DNA from: Comamonas badia DSM 17552
GTDB lineage: Bacteria > Pseudomonadota > Gammaproteobacteria > Burkholderiales > Burkholderiaceae_C
Direction: 5' to 3'
Assembly: GCF_000484635.1 (NCBI RefSeq)
Contig: NZ_AXVM01000001.1
Coordinates: 682,001-746,000 of the forward strand
DNA: 64,000 nt
This document shows, one piece after another, positions 28,670 through 37,004 of this stretch; the first letter of the stretch is position 1, and every line of letters starts with the position of its first letter. The notes under the pieces were generated by a model. The model saw only the letters and a program-made list of their open reading frames with translations, ran no database searches and was not told the origin of the DNA. The translations under genes were made by a program, and so were the position numbers.

Positions 28670-29827
28670 TTACACCGATGCCAGAGCTTCGTTTTCCTGC
28701 ACGGCCGGCGCCTTCTCGCGGCGCGCCGCCACGGCGTCGGCCAGGGTTTGCAGACAGCCCAGCGAGTCCTCCCAGCCGAGGCAGGCATCGGTGATGCTCT
28801 GGCCATAGACAAGCTGGTGCGGATCGTCCTTGCCCGGGGTGAATTTTTGTGCGCCCGGCACCAGTGCGCTTTCGATCATCACGCCAAAGATGCCCTGCGT
28901 GCCGCCCGCCACCTGCACACCGATGTCTGCCACCACCTCCACCTGCCGCTCGTGCTGCTTGCGGCTGTTGGCGTGGCTGGCATCGATCATCAGCGAGGGC
29001 GTGAGGCCGGCTTCCTGCAGCTGTTTGCAGGCCACAGCCACGCTGGCGGCGTCGTAGTTGGGCTCCTTGCCGCCGCGCAGAATCACGTGGCAATCCTGGT
29101 TGCCGGCGGTGTGCACGATGGCCACCAAGCCATTCTTCTGAATCGACAGAAAGTGGTGGCCGCGGCTGGCAGACTGGATCGCATCGGTGGCGATACGAAT
29201 GTTGCCATCGGTGCCGTTCTTGAAGCCTATCGGTGCCGACATGCCCGAGGCCAGCTCACGGTGCACCTGGCTCTCCGTGGTGCGCGCGCCGATCGCACCC
29301 CAGCTGATCAGATCCCCGATGTACTGCGGGCTGATGGTATCGAGCAGCTCACTGGCCGCCGGCACACCCAGGCGGTTGATGTCAATGAGAAGCTGGCGGG
29401 CAATGCGCAGGCCCTCGTCTATGCGGTAGCTGCCATCGAGGTACGGATCGTTGATCAGGCCCTTCCAGCCCACGGTGGTGCGCGGCTTTTCGAAGTAAAC
29501 CCGCATCACGATCTCCAGCCGATCCTGGTACTGCTCGCGCACGGCTTGGAGCTTGCGGGCATATTCAATCGCCGCCTCCGGGTTGTGGATCGAGCACGGC
29601 CCGATGATGACCAGCAGGCGATCGTCCTCGCCGCGCATGATGCGGTGGATGCGCCGGCGCGTGTCGGCGATCAGGGTTTCGACCGCGGTGCCGCGGATCG
29701 GGAAGAAGCGGATGAGGTGTTCCGGAGGGGGCAGCACGGTAATGCCCTGGATGCGTTGGTCGTCGGTGGCGCTCGTCGTGGGCGTGCCGTACTGCCAAGA
29801 TTCGTTCTTGCTGCTGGGGGGATTCAT
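28670..29827 (-). CDS. aroG: 3-deoxy-7-phosphoheptulonate (DAHP) synthase, class I
   Basis: First enzyme of the shikimate pathway, condensing phosphoenolpyruvate and erythrose 4-phosphate. 385 residues from ATG 29827, preceded by AAGGAAG. Motifs: [49 protein letters not shown] and [10 protein letters not shown]. An earlier in-frame ATG at 29860 directly follows the U tract of a terminator and lacks a Shine-Dalgarno. Expression is very likely controlled by transcription attenuation: a leader peptide gene (29932-29988) rich in Phe, Tyr and Trp and a terminator (29861-29891) precede it. Confidence 0.96.
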   Translation of the reverse strand: MNPPSSKNESWQYGTPTTSATDDQRIQGITVLPPPEHLIRFFPIRGTAVETLIADTRRRIHRIMRGEDDRLLVIIGPCSIHNPEAAIEYARKLQAVREQYQDRLEIVMRVYFEKPRTTVGWKGLINDPYLDGSYRIDEGLRIARQLLIDINRLGVPAASELLDTISPQYIGDLISWGAIGARTTESQVHRELASGMSAPIGFKNGTDGNIRIATDAIQSASRGHHFLSIQKNGLVAIVHTAGNQDCHVILRGGKEPNYDAASVAVACKQLQEAGLTPSLMIDASHANSRKQHERQVEVVADIGVQVAGGTQGIFGVMIESALVPGAQKFTPGKDDPHQLVYGQSITDACLGWEDSLGCLQTLADAVAARREKAPAVQENEALASV

Positions 29828-29860
29828 GGTGTCTTCCTTGCGGTTGGGTTTGAAAGCCAT

Positions 29861-29891
29861 AAAAAAACCGCCGGGCTTTCGCTGCGGCGGT
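29861..29891 (-). terminator. Attenuator terminator upstream of aroG
   Basis: Minus strand: ACCGCCG (29891-29885), an 11-base loop, CGGCGGT (29873-29867), then seven Ts (29867-29861). It stands about 40 bases after the leader-peptide stop codon and 34 bases before the aroG ATG. GGCGGT at the end of the leader reading frame (29940-29935) can pair with ACCGCC of the 5' arm, giving an antiterminator that excludes this hairpin. Confidence 0.85.
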
Positions 29892-29931
29892 CTTTTGTAG
29901 AGAAGGGGCTCAATGCATGCGCGCGTACCTC

Positions 29932-29988
29932 TCAACCGCCTTGGGTCGAGAACCAAAAGTAAAAGTAGAAAGCGCGGTGCGAAGCCAT
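29932..29988 (-). CDS. aroG leader peptide (attenuation sensor)
   Basis: An 18-codon frame, MASHRAFYFYFWFSTQGG then TGA, lies 104 bases upstream of the aroG ATG. Codons 7-13 are Phe-Tyr-Phe-Tyr-Phe-Trp-Phe, that is all three aromatic end products of the pathway that aroG starts. The two last codons (GGC GGT) form the candidate antiterminator strand, so a ribosome that reads through to the stop would mask it and allow termination, while a ribosome stalled at the aromatic codons leaves it free. A possible promoter (TTGCAG, 15 bases, TACATT) would place the transcript start at or next to the ATG, so the peptide may be leaderless; no Shine-Dalgarno is visible. Confidence 0.85.
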   Translation of the reverse strand: MASHRAFYFYFWFSTQGG

Positions 29989-29994
29989 GCATTC

Positions 29995-30021
29995 AATGTA
30001 GCACGATTTGCGGCACTGCAA
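29995..30021 (-). promoter_or_regulatory. Candidate promoter for the aroG leader transcript
   Basis: Minus strand TTGCAG (30021-30016), a 15-base spacer and TACATT (30000-29995) in the 62-base gap after tldD. The predicted start, 7 bases downstream, coincides with the A of the leader ATG at 29988. The short spacer lowers confidence. Confidence 0.35.
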
Positions 30022-30050
30022 CATGGGGCGTTGCCGCCGCGCTACAGCCA

Positions 30051-31511
30051 TCAGGCGGTACCGCCCACGGTCAGCCCGTCGATGCGCAGCGTCGGCATGC
30101 CCACGCCCACCGGCACGCTCTGGCCTTCCTTGCCGCAGGTGCCCACGCCGCTGTCCAGCGCCAGATCGTTGCCTATCATGCGGATTTTCTTGAGCGCGTC
30201 GGGCCCGTTGCCCACCAGCGTCGCGCCCTTGACGGGGTAGAGCAGCTTGCCGTTTTCCACCCACCACGCCTGGCTGGCCGAGAAGACGAACTTCCCGCTG
30301 GTGATATCCACCTGCCCGCCGCCGAAGTTGGTGGCAAACAGGCCCTTTTTGATGCTGGCGACGATCTCCCGCGGGTCTTTGTCGCCGCTGAGCATGTAGG
30401 TATTGGTCATGCGCGGCATGGGCACGTGGGCGTAGCTCTCGCGCCGGCCGTTGCCGGTGCGCGCCACACCCATCAGCCGGGCGTTGAGCGCGTCCTGCAT
30501 GTAGCCCTTGAGGACGCCGTCCTCGATCAGCACGTTTTTCTGCGTCGCATGGCCTTCATCGTCGATGTTGAGCGAGCCGCGCCGATCGGCCATGGTGCCG
30601 TCGTCCAGCACCGTCACGCCCCTGGCGGCCACGCGCTCGCCGATGCGGCCGCTGAAAGTGCTTGAACCCTTGCGGTTGAAGTCGCCCTCCAGCCCGTGCC
30701 CCACGGCCTCGTGCAGCAGCACGCCGGGCCAGCCGGGGCCCAGCACCACCGTCATCTCGCCGGCCGGCGCCGGGCGCGATTCCAGATTCACCAAGGCGGC
30801 ATTCACGGCCTCGTCCACATACTTGCCGATCTGCGCGTCGCTGAAATACGCGAGGCCAAAGCGCCCGCCGCCCCCGGCCGAACCGACCTCGCGCCGCCCC
30901 TTCTGCTCGGCGATCACCGTGATCGAAAAGCGCACCAGCGGGCGCACGTCGGCCGCCAGGGTGCCGTCGGCACGCGCCACCAGCACCACGTCGTATTCAC
31001 TGGCCAGGCCCGCCATCACCTGCACCACGCGGCCATCCCGGGCGCGCGCCATGCGCTCGGCGCGCTCCAGCAGTTGCACCTTGGCGGTGCTGTCCATGCT
31101 CGCGATCGGATCAAACGCCGGGTAGAGCGCCCGGCTTTTAGCTATCTTTTGAGAAGCTATCTTCGCTTTCTTGGATTGCGCTGCAGCCGAAATCGATCGT
31201 ACCGTGCGCGCCGCATCCAGCAAGGACGCCTCGGAGATGTCGTCCGAATACGCAAACGCCGTCTTCTCGCCGCTGACCGCGCGCACGCCCACGCCCTGGT
31301 CGATGGAGAACGAGCCCGTCTTGACGATGCCCTCCTCCAGGCTCCAGCCCTCACTGCGCGTGGTCTCGAAGTACAGATCGGCATCGTCCACGCGGTGCGC
31401 GCGTATCTCCGCCAGCGCCCGCGTGAGGTGGGATTCATCCAGGCCAAAAGGCTCCAGCAGCAGCGCCCGGGCCGTGGCCAGGCGCTCGATCGTCGGTTCG
31501 CGTGAAATCAT
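30051..31511 (-). CDS. tldD: Metalloprotease TldD
   Basis: TldD forms a heterodimer with PmbA/TldE that degrades unfolded or modified peptides (CcdA, microcin precursor). The 486-residue product has the zinc motif LLHEAVGHGLEGDFNRKG, and the C-terminal half FVFSASQAWWVENGKLLYPVKGATLVGNGP. ATG at 31511 (MISREPTIERLATARALLLEP) is the chosen start. A Lys/Ser/Ala stretch at about residues 120-138 (AQSKKAKIASQKIAKSRALYP) is encoded by AT-richer DNA with two AGCTATCTT repeats (31139-31163) and could be a decayed repeat insertion. Confidence 0.94.
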   Translation of the reverse strand: MISREPTIERLATARALLLEPFGLDESHLTRALAEIRAHRVDDADLYFETTRSEGWSLEEGIVKTGSFSIDQGVGVRAVSGEKTAFAYSDDISEASLLDAARTVRSISAAAQSKKAKIASQKIAKSRALYPAFDPIASMDSTAKVQLLERAERMARARDGRVVQVMAGLASEYDVVLVARADGTLAADVRPLVRFSITVIAEQKGRREVGSAGGGGRFGLAYFSDAQIGKYVDEAVNAALVNLESRPAPAGEMTVVLGPGWPGVLLHEAVGHGLEGDFNRKGSSTFSGRIGERVAARGVTVLDDGTMADRRGSLNIDDEGHATQKNVLIEDGVLKGYMQDALNARLMGVARTGNGRRESYAHVPMPRMTNTYMLSGDKDPREIVASIKKGLFATNFGGGQVDITSGKFVFSASQAWWVENGKLLYPVKGATLVGNGPDALKKIRMIGNDLALDSGVGTCGKEGQSVPVGVGMPTLRIDGLTVGGTA

Positions 31512-31533
31512 GGCGAAGATTGTCCTACACCGG

Positions 31534-32709
31534 CTACAACGGCGCCGGCAGCCCCTCGGGTTCCTGGCGCTGCGCCCGGGCAATCGACAGCAGCACGCCC
31601 AGCGCAAAGCCCAGCGTGACCGCCGCCGTGCCGCCGTAGCTCACGAACGGCAGCGGCACGCCGACGACGGGCAGCAGGCCGCTGACCATGCCCATGTTGA
31701 CGAAGGCGTAGGCAAAGAAAATCGTCGCCACCGCGCCGGCCACCAGGCGCGAGAACAGCGTGGTGGCGCGCAGGGCGATCGCCAGGCCGCGCCAGACCAG
31801 CAGCAGAAAGCAGGTGATCAGCACCAGGTTGCCCGCCAGGCCGAACTCCTCGGAAAACGCGGCGAAGATGAAATCGGTGGTGCGCTCGGGGATGAATTCC
31901 AGATGCGTCTGCGTGCCGGACATGAAGCCCTTGCCCCAGAAACCGCCCGAGCCGATGGCGATCATGCCCTGGATGATGTGAAAACCCTTGCCCAGCGGGT
32001 CGCGCGAAGGATCGAGCAGCGTGCACACGCGCTGCTGCTGGTAGTCGTGCAGCAGCGGCCAATTCACGTCCTGGGCGCACAGCTGCGGCTCGAACGCCAC
32101 CAGCAGCGCAATACCGATGGCGCCCAGCACCACCGGCGGCAGCACCAGCTTCCAGGGCAGGCCGGCAAAGAAGATGACCGAGAGCCCCGCTGCCAGCACC
32201 AGCAGCGAGGTGCCCAGATCGGGCTGCTTCATGATGAGGCCCACGGGCAGCGCCAGCAGCAGCACCGCCACGCCGAAATCCAGCGCGCGCAACTGCCCTT
32301 CGCGGTGCTGAAACCACCAGGCGAGCATCAGCGGCATGGCGATCTTCATCAGCTCGCTGGGCTGCACCACCACGCCGATGTTGATCCAGCGCTGCGCGCC
32401 CTTCTTGGTGATGCCGAACAGCGCCACCGCGATCAACAGCGCCACGCCGATGGCGTACAGCGGCGCGGACATCGCCATGAGCCTCTGCGGCGGCACCTGC
32501 GCGACGATGAACAGAATGCCCAGCGCCAGCAGCAGATTGCGCAGATGGTCATCAAAACGATGGGCAAAGTCGTAGCCCGACGAATACATGGCCACCAGGC
32601 CTATGCCCATCAGCACGGCGATCAGCGCCAGCAGCGGCATGTCAAAGCCGCGCAGCAGCGGCATGACGCGCTGCAGCAGGGTGGGCTTGTCAAAGGTATC
32701 CAGCGGCAT
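31534..32709 (-). CDS. rodA: Rod-shape peptidoglycan glycosyltransferase RodA (SEDS)
   Basis: Polytopic SEDS polymerase that builds lateral wall with PBP2. From ATG 32709 (MPLDTFDKPTLLQRVMPLLRG) it has 391 residues with about ten membrane helices. Conserved loops: GAQRWINIGVVVQPSELMKI, MKQPDLGTSLLV, PERTTDFIFAAFSEEFGLAGN and LPFVSYGGTAAVTLG. It is usually the last gene of mreBCD-mrdA-rodA; here the neighbour upstream is a divergent binding-protein gene, so rodA is detached from its usual partners. Confidence 0.95.
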   Translation of the reverse strand: MPLDTFDKPTLLQRVMPLLRGFDMPLLALIAVLMGIGLVAMYSSGYDFAHRFDDHLRNLLLALGILFIVAQVPPQRLMAMSAPLYAIGVALLIAVALFGITKKGAQRWINIGVVVQPSELMKIAMPLMLAWWFQHREGQLRALDFGVAVLLLALPVGLIMKQPDLGTSLLVLAAGLSVIFFAGLPWKLVLPPVVLGAIGIALLVAFEPQLCAQDVNWPLLHDYQQQRVCTLLDPSRDPLGKGFHIIQGMIAIGSGGFWGKGFMSGTQTHLEFIPERTTDFIFAAFSEEFGLAGNLVLITCFLLLVWRGLAIALRATTLFSRLVAGAVATIFFAYAFVNMGMVSGLLPVVGVPLPFVSYGGTAAVTLGFALGVLLSIARAQRQEPEGLPAPL

Positions 32710-32820
32710 GGGGGCGCGATTATCCCAGCCGCCAACGCCCCGAGCACGCCTGGGCAGGGTATTGCGCGCTATCTGGACCTCATGCCTAATAGACAAAAAC
32801 AACACCACGGGAGCCCATCC

Positions 32821-33894
32821 ATGCCTCTGTTCCAGCCGAGACAGCCGAGAGCCGCCGCGCTCGCGCTCGCCGCCCTGCTGGTCGGCAACGCGCCGGTGCA
32901 TGCGCAAACGGCGGCGCCCCGCTCCATCGCCTACCTGAACCTCAATGCAAGCGAGTCGGACCGGTTGTGCATGCAGCAGTTGCGCACCGGGCTGGAGCAG
33001 GCCGGCTGGTCCTTCGATCAGCAGCTGACGCTGGAGTCCATCGACGCCGGCGGCGATCCAGCGCGCATCCCGGCCCTGGCACGCACGCTGGCCGCCCGCA
33101 ACCCCGCCGTGCTGCTGGCCACCAACAACGCCGAAACCGACGCACTGATGAAGGCCACGCAGACCGTGCCCATCGTGGTGATGGGCCCGACCAACATCCG
33201 CCCGGTGCTCGACGCGCAGCTGCGCCCGCTGGCCAACGTCACCGGCGTGTCGCTGGGTTTTTCGGGCCAATTCGTGCTCAAGCCGCTGGAGGTGCTGCTG
33301 CAGGCGTTTCCGCAGGCACGGCGCATCGGCGTCATCACCAACAGCGGCAACACGGCGCACGAACGGCTCAAGGGCCTGGGCTCCATGGAGGGTCCGCTGG
33401 CGCAGGCCGGCATCGAAGGCGTGCGCGTGCGCTTTTCGGGCGAGGCCGACATGGCAGGCGCCTGGGATGAACTGGCGCGGCAGAAGGTCGATGCGGTGAT
33501 GATCCTGCCCGATTCCCCGGCGTTCTTCGAGGCGCATGCGCGCCAGGCGCTGCGGGTGCGCCTGCCCACCATCGCGCACCACTCCTGGTTTGCCACCCGC
33601 CACGGCGGTCTGCTCAGCTACGGCTCCATCGGCCGCGTCAACATGTGCGGGCGCGGCGCGCAGTATGTCGATCAGATTCTGCGCGGCCGCCCGCTGGCTG
33701 AGCTGCCGGTCGAGGAGCTGTACGACGCGGCGCTGGTGGTCAACCTCGATACCGCGCAGCGCCTGGGCATCACGCTGCCGCCCGCGCTCGTCGCCCGCGC
33801 CGACCGCCTGATCCGGCCCGGCGAGAAGACGCTGGCGCCCACCGCCGAGGCAGGGGGCGACGGCATCACCGCCGCACAGCCCTCCACCCGCTGA
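32821..33894 (+). CDS. Orphan ABC-type periplasmic binding protein (ABC_sub_bind type)
   Basis: 357 residues from ATG 32821 with GGGAG upstream. Signal peptide at 1 to about 28 (AALALAALLVGNAPVHAQ), then a two-lobed periplasmic-binding fold: SIAYLNLNASESDRLCMQQL, LLATNNAETDALMKATQTVPIVVMGPTNI, NVTGVSLGFSGQFVLKPLEVLLQAFP, IGVITNSGNTAHER and DAVMILPDSPAFFEAHARQ. This resembles the ABC_sub_bind family found with sensor kinases and transporters. No permease or ATPase gene is adjacent. The stop overlaps the histidine kinase start (TGATG), so it is most likely the ligand-binding partner of the kinase rather than part of a transporter. Ligand unknown. Confidence 0.85.
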   Translation: MPLFQPRQPRAAALALAALLVGNAPVHAQTAAPRSIAYLNLNASESDRLCMQQLRTGLEQAGWSFDQQLTLESIDAGGDPARIPALARTLAARNPAVLLATNNAETDALMKATQTVPIVVMGPTNIRPVLDAQLRPLANVTGVSLGFSGQFVLKPLEVLLQAFPQARRIGVITNSGNTAHERLKGLGSMEGPLAQAGIEGVRVRFSGEADMAGAWDELARQKVDAVMILPDSPAFFEAHARQALRVRLPTIAHHSWFATRHGGLLSYGSIGRVNMCGRGAQYVDQILRGRPLAELPVEELYDAALVVNLDTAQRLGITLPPALVARADRLIRPGEKTLAPTAEAGGDGITAAQPSTR

Positions 33895-36218
33895 TGCGCC
33901 CGCTCGGCCTCCAGCGTCTGTGGCAGACCTACGCGCTGTGGGTGGCCGGGCTCGTCACGCTGGTGCTGGCGATCAGCGGGCTGGCGCAGCTCTGGCTGAT
34001 TCAGCGCGAAACGCGCGGCGCCGTCGAGGCGCGGCAGGCGCTGGAAGCCGCCAAGGCCGCGGCGCGGATCGAGCGTTTCATCGGTCAGATCGATACCTTG
34101 CTGCAGGCCACCCTGCGGCTGCAGGACACGCGCCACCTGGGTGACGCGGATGCCGACATCCAGTTCGAGCTGTACCGGCTGCTGAAACAGTCGCGGGCGA
34201 TCCAGGAGCTGTATTGGATCGCCCCGCACGGCCAGGAGCGCGTGCGCATCGCGCGCATGGCGCCCGACCGCATCGGCGTGGGTGAAGACCGCAGCCAGTC
34301 GCCCGAGTTCCTGCACGCGGGCGCCGAGGCGCCGTGGTTCGGCCCGGTCAGCTTCGTCGGCAACCAGCCGCGCGTGGTGATGGCGCTGCGCGGCCGGCTC
34401 CCGGAAAGCGGCGTGCTGGCGGCCGAGATCGAGCTGGCGCAGCTGCGCCAAATCATCGACGACACCCGCTTCGGCCGCGAGGGGCTGGCCTACATCGTCG
34501 ATGGCCAGGGGCGGCTGCTGGCGCATCCCGATTTCCTGCAGGTGCTGGCGCGCACCGACTGGGCCACCCGGGCGCCGGTGCGCGCGGCAGCCGCGCCGGA
34601 GCCCGCCGGCGGGTTGATCGAATTCGAGGCGCCCGAAGGCCGCGCCATGGTGGCCCACGCGGCACCGCTGAGCATGCCCGGCTGGCACCTGATCACCGAG
34701 CAGCCGCGCCGCGAAGCCTATGCACCGATCCGCCGTGCGCTGACCACGACGCTGCTGGTGCTCGCGCTGGCCGTGCTGGCGGGCTCGGCCGTCGGCATCG
34801 TGCTGGCGCGCCGCGTGGTGCGCCCGATCCGGCGGCTGGCCGAAGGGGCCGACCGCATCGGCCAGGGCCAGCTCGAGCACCGCATCACGCTGGCGCGCCG
34901 CGACGAGCTGGGCCAGCTCGCGGAGCGCTTCAACCAGATGGCGCAGCGCCTGGGCGATTCGTATGGGCTGCTGGAAACCCGCGTGGCCGACCGCACCCGG
35001 GAACTGGTGGACGCCAATACCCTGCTGCAGGCCAGACGCGAGGAAGCCGAGCAGGCAAGCCGCGACAAGACGCGCTTTCTCGCCTCGGCCAGCCACGACC
35101 TGCGCCAGCCGCTGCACACCATCAGCCTGCTGGTGGGCGTGATGCAGCGCCAGGCGGTCACGCCCGAGGTCGGCACGCTGGTGGGGCACATCCAGACCTC
35201 GGTCTCCGCGATGGAAGCGCTGTTCGTCGGCCTGCTGGATATTTCCAGGCTGGATGCCGGCATGTCCACCCCCGTTCTGGCCGACTGCGCGCTGGGTGAG
35301 CTGCTGCAACGGGTGGTGGCCAGCCACGGGCCGGAAGCCGAGCGCAAGCGGCTGCGGCTGGTCGCGGCGCCCACGCGCTGCGCCGTGCGCACCGATCCCG
35401 TGCTGCTGGAGCGGGTGCTGGGCAACCTGGTCGGCAACGCCATCCGCTACACCCAGCACGGCAAGGTGCTGGTGGGATGCCGGCGGCGCCCGGGCGGCAT
35501 CGAGCTGCAGGTCTGGGATACCGGCATCGGCATCGCGCCGGACCAGCTGTCGCGCATCTTCGAGGAGTTCTTCCAGATCGACAACCCCGAGCGCGACCGC
35601 GGCAAGGGGCTGGGCCTGGGCCTGGCCATCGTCAAGCGCACGCTGGATCTGCTGGAGCACCAGTACAGTCTGCGCTCCACGCCGGGCCGCGGCAGCTGCT
35701 TTTCCATCCTGCTGCCGATGGCCGACGAACAGCCGCGGATGCCGGCGCGGCCCGAGGCCCCGGCGGACGGGCCGGACATCGCGGGCGCCTTCATCGCGGT
35801 GATCGACGACGAGGCCGACATCCGCCGCGCGATGCAGGCGCTGTGCCACCGCTGGGGCGCGCATGTGCTCGCCGCCGCATCGGCCGATGAATGCCTGACC
35901 CTGCTCGAAGAGCACCTGCGCAACCCCGACCTGATCCTGTGCGACTACCGCCTGCGCGGGCACCAGAACGGTCTGGACGCGGTGCGGCTGCTGCGCGAAC
36001 GCATGGGCGAGCCGGTGCCCGCCATCATCATCACCGGCGACATCGGCGCGCCCGACCTGCGCCGCGTGGCCGATGCGGATCTGCCCCTGCTGCACAAGCC
36101 GGTAAGCGCCGACCGGCTGCTGGCGGCGATCGAAAATGCCCTGAGCGGTCACCCAATCGGGGGATGCGAGCCGGTGCCATCGGCGGCAGACTCGGAGCAT
36201 GAACGTCCTGCTGGTTGA
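33894..36218 (+). CDS. Hybrid sensor histidine kinase/response regulator
   Basis: 774 residues. Transmembrane helix 1 at about 14-35, a periplasmic Cache-like sensor to about 280, helix 2 at about 285-306, HAMP to about 360, a coiled coil, then HisKA with the phosphorylated His401 in SASHDLRQPLH, HATPase boxes (GNLVGNAIRYT, DTGIGIAPDQ, GKGLGLGLAIVKRTL), and a C-terminal receiver with Asp684 in LILCDYRL and Lys in LLHKPVS. There is no Hpt domain. The tail after the receiver (about 30 residues) is unlike a fold and overlaps the promoter region and first 20 bases of the next gene. It is coupled to the binding protein upstream. Confidence 0.93.
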   Translation: MRPLGLQRLWQTYALWVAGLVTLVLAISGLAQLWLIQRETRGAVEARQALEAAKAAARIERFIGQIDTLLQATLRLQDTRHLGDADADIQFELYRLLKQSRAIQELYWIAPHGQERVRIARMAPDRIGVGEDRSQSPEFLHAGAEAPWFGPVSFVGNQPRVVMALRGRLPESGVLAAEIELAQLRQIIDDTRFGREGLAYIVDGQGRLLAHPDFLQVLARTDWATRAPVRAAAAPEPAGGLIEFEAPEGRAMVAHAAPLSMPGWHLITEQPRREAYAPIRRALTTTLLVLALAVLAGSAVGIVLARRVVRPIRRLAEGADRIGQGQLEHRITLARRDELGQLAERFNQMAQRLGDSYGLLETRVADRTRELVDANTLLQARREEAEQASRDKTRFLASASHDLRQPLHTISLLVGVMQRQAVTPEVGTLVGHIQTSVSAMEALFVGLLDISRLDAGMSTPVLADCALGELLQRVVASHGPEAERKRLRLVAAPTRCAVRTDPVLLERVLGNLVGNAIRYTQHGKVLVGCRRRPGGIELQVWDTGIGIAPDQLSRIFEEFFQIDNPERDRGKGLGLGLAIVKRTLDLLEHQYSLRSTPGRGSCFSILLPMADEQPRMPARPEAPADGPDIAGAFIAVIDDEADIRRAMQALCHRWGAHVLAAASADECLTLLEEHLRNPDLILCDYRLRGHQNGLDAVRLLRERMGEPVPAIIITGDIGAPDLRRVADADLPLLHKPVSADRLLAAIENALSGHPIGGCEPVPSAADSEHERPAG
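36149..36168 (+). promoter_or_regulatory. 20-base motif upstream of the response regulator (copy 1)
   Basis: TCACCCAATCGGGGGATGCG lies inside the last codons of the kinase, 30 bases before the response-regulator ATG. It matches 17 of 20 bases with the element at 36859-36878, which is the more symmetric copy. Candidate binding site for the LuxR-type regulator encoded next to it. Confidence 0.4.
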
Positions 36219-36849
36219 CGACCACGCGCTGTTTCGCGACGGCGTCGCGCTGCTGCTCAAGGAGCTCGATCCGGCAGTGCGGATCCGGCACGCGGCGAAC
36301 GTGGACGAGGCACTGGCCGCCCTTGGCGGGGACGGGGGCATCGCCCTGATCCTGCTCGACTTCATGCTGCCCGGCACGCACGGCCTGCAGGCACTGGAGG
36401 TGCTGCGCGAGCACCACCCCGAGGTGCCGGTGGTCATGCTGTCCTCGCTGGAGGACCAGGTCACCATGGTGCAGTCCATTCAACGCGGCGCGATGGGCTT
36501 CATCCCCAAGTCAAGCTCGTCGCAGCAGATGATCGACGCCCTGCGCACCGTGCTGGCGCACGGCATCTACCTGCCGCCGCTCAGCCTGGCCGGCGCCCTG
36601 CCACCAGCGCCCCCGCAGCCGCGCACCAGTCCTGCCGAACTCGGGCTCACCCCGCGCCAGACGCAGGTGCTGCGGCTGATCCTGGAAGGCAAGCCGATGA
36701 AGCTCATCGCCCAGGAGCTGGGCCTGAGCCACAACACCGCCAAGACCCACGTCAGCGCGGTGCTGCGCGCGCTGGGCGTCACCACGCGCACCCAGGCCAT
36801 CGTCGCCGCCAGCCGCATGGGGCTGGTGCTGGGAAGCGGCGCCTCCTGA
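36199..36849 (+). CDS. LuxR/NarL-family response regulator
   Basis: 216 residues. Receiver domain at 1 to about 120 with Asp pair VDDHALF, phosphorylation Asp54 in LILLDFMLPGTHG and Lys in GFIPKSSSS; a Pro-rich linker; LuxR helix-turn-helix at about 148-210 (LTPRQTQVLRLILEGKPMKLIAQELGLSHNTAKTHVSAVLRALG). It overlaps the kinase end by 20 bases. It is the likely output of the binding protein-kinase system, and its targets may include the lipoprotein gene downstream. Confidence 0.93.
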   Translation: MNVLLVDDHALFRDGVALLLKELDPAVRIRHAANVDEALAALGGDGGIALILLDFMLPGTHGLQALEVLREHHPEVPVVMLSSLEDQVTMVQSIQRGAMGFIPKSSSSQQMIDALRTVLAHGIYLPPLSLAGALPPAPPQPRTSPAELGLTPRQTQVLRLILEGKPMKLIAQELGLSHNTAKTHVSAVLRALGVTTRTQAIVAASRMGLVLGSGAS

Positions 36850-36858
36850 GCCACAGCC

Positions 36859-36878
36859 TCACCCAACTGGGTGATGCG
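36859..36878 (+). promoter_or_regulatory. 20-base motif upstream of the lipoprotein gene (copy 2)
   Basis: TCACCCAACTGGGTGATGCG, of which TCACCCA-AC-TGGGTGA is a perfect 7+7 dyad. It begins 10 bases after the response-regulator stop and 146 bases before the lipoprotein ATG. There is no T tract, so an operator is more likely than a terminator. 17 of 20 identical to the element at 36149-36168. Confidence 0.45.
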
Positions 36879-37004
36879 CCACAGGCCGTGCCGTCGTTCA
36901 ATCGGCGCGTGGAGGGAAAGAGGAGAGAGGGTGCACCCGCACCCGCGACCGCCGCACTCTGCCGCCCCCGGCATTGCATCAAACCGTCAACCAGGAGACA
37001 ACCC

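Noticed and set aside
33672-36479. 935-codon minus-strand frame opposite the histidine kinase
   Set aside because: Antisense shadow; the kinase on the plus strand has intact HisKA, HATPase and receiver motifs.
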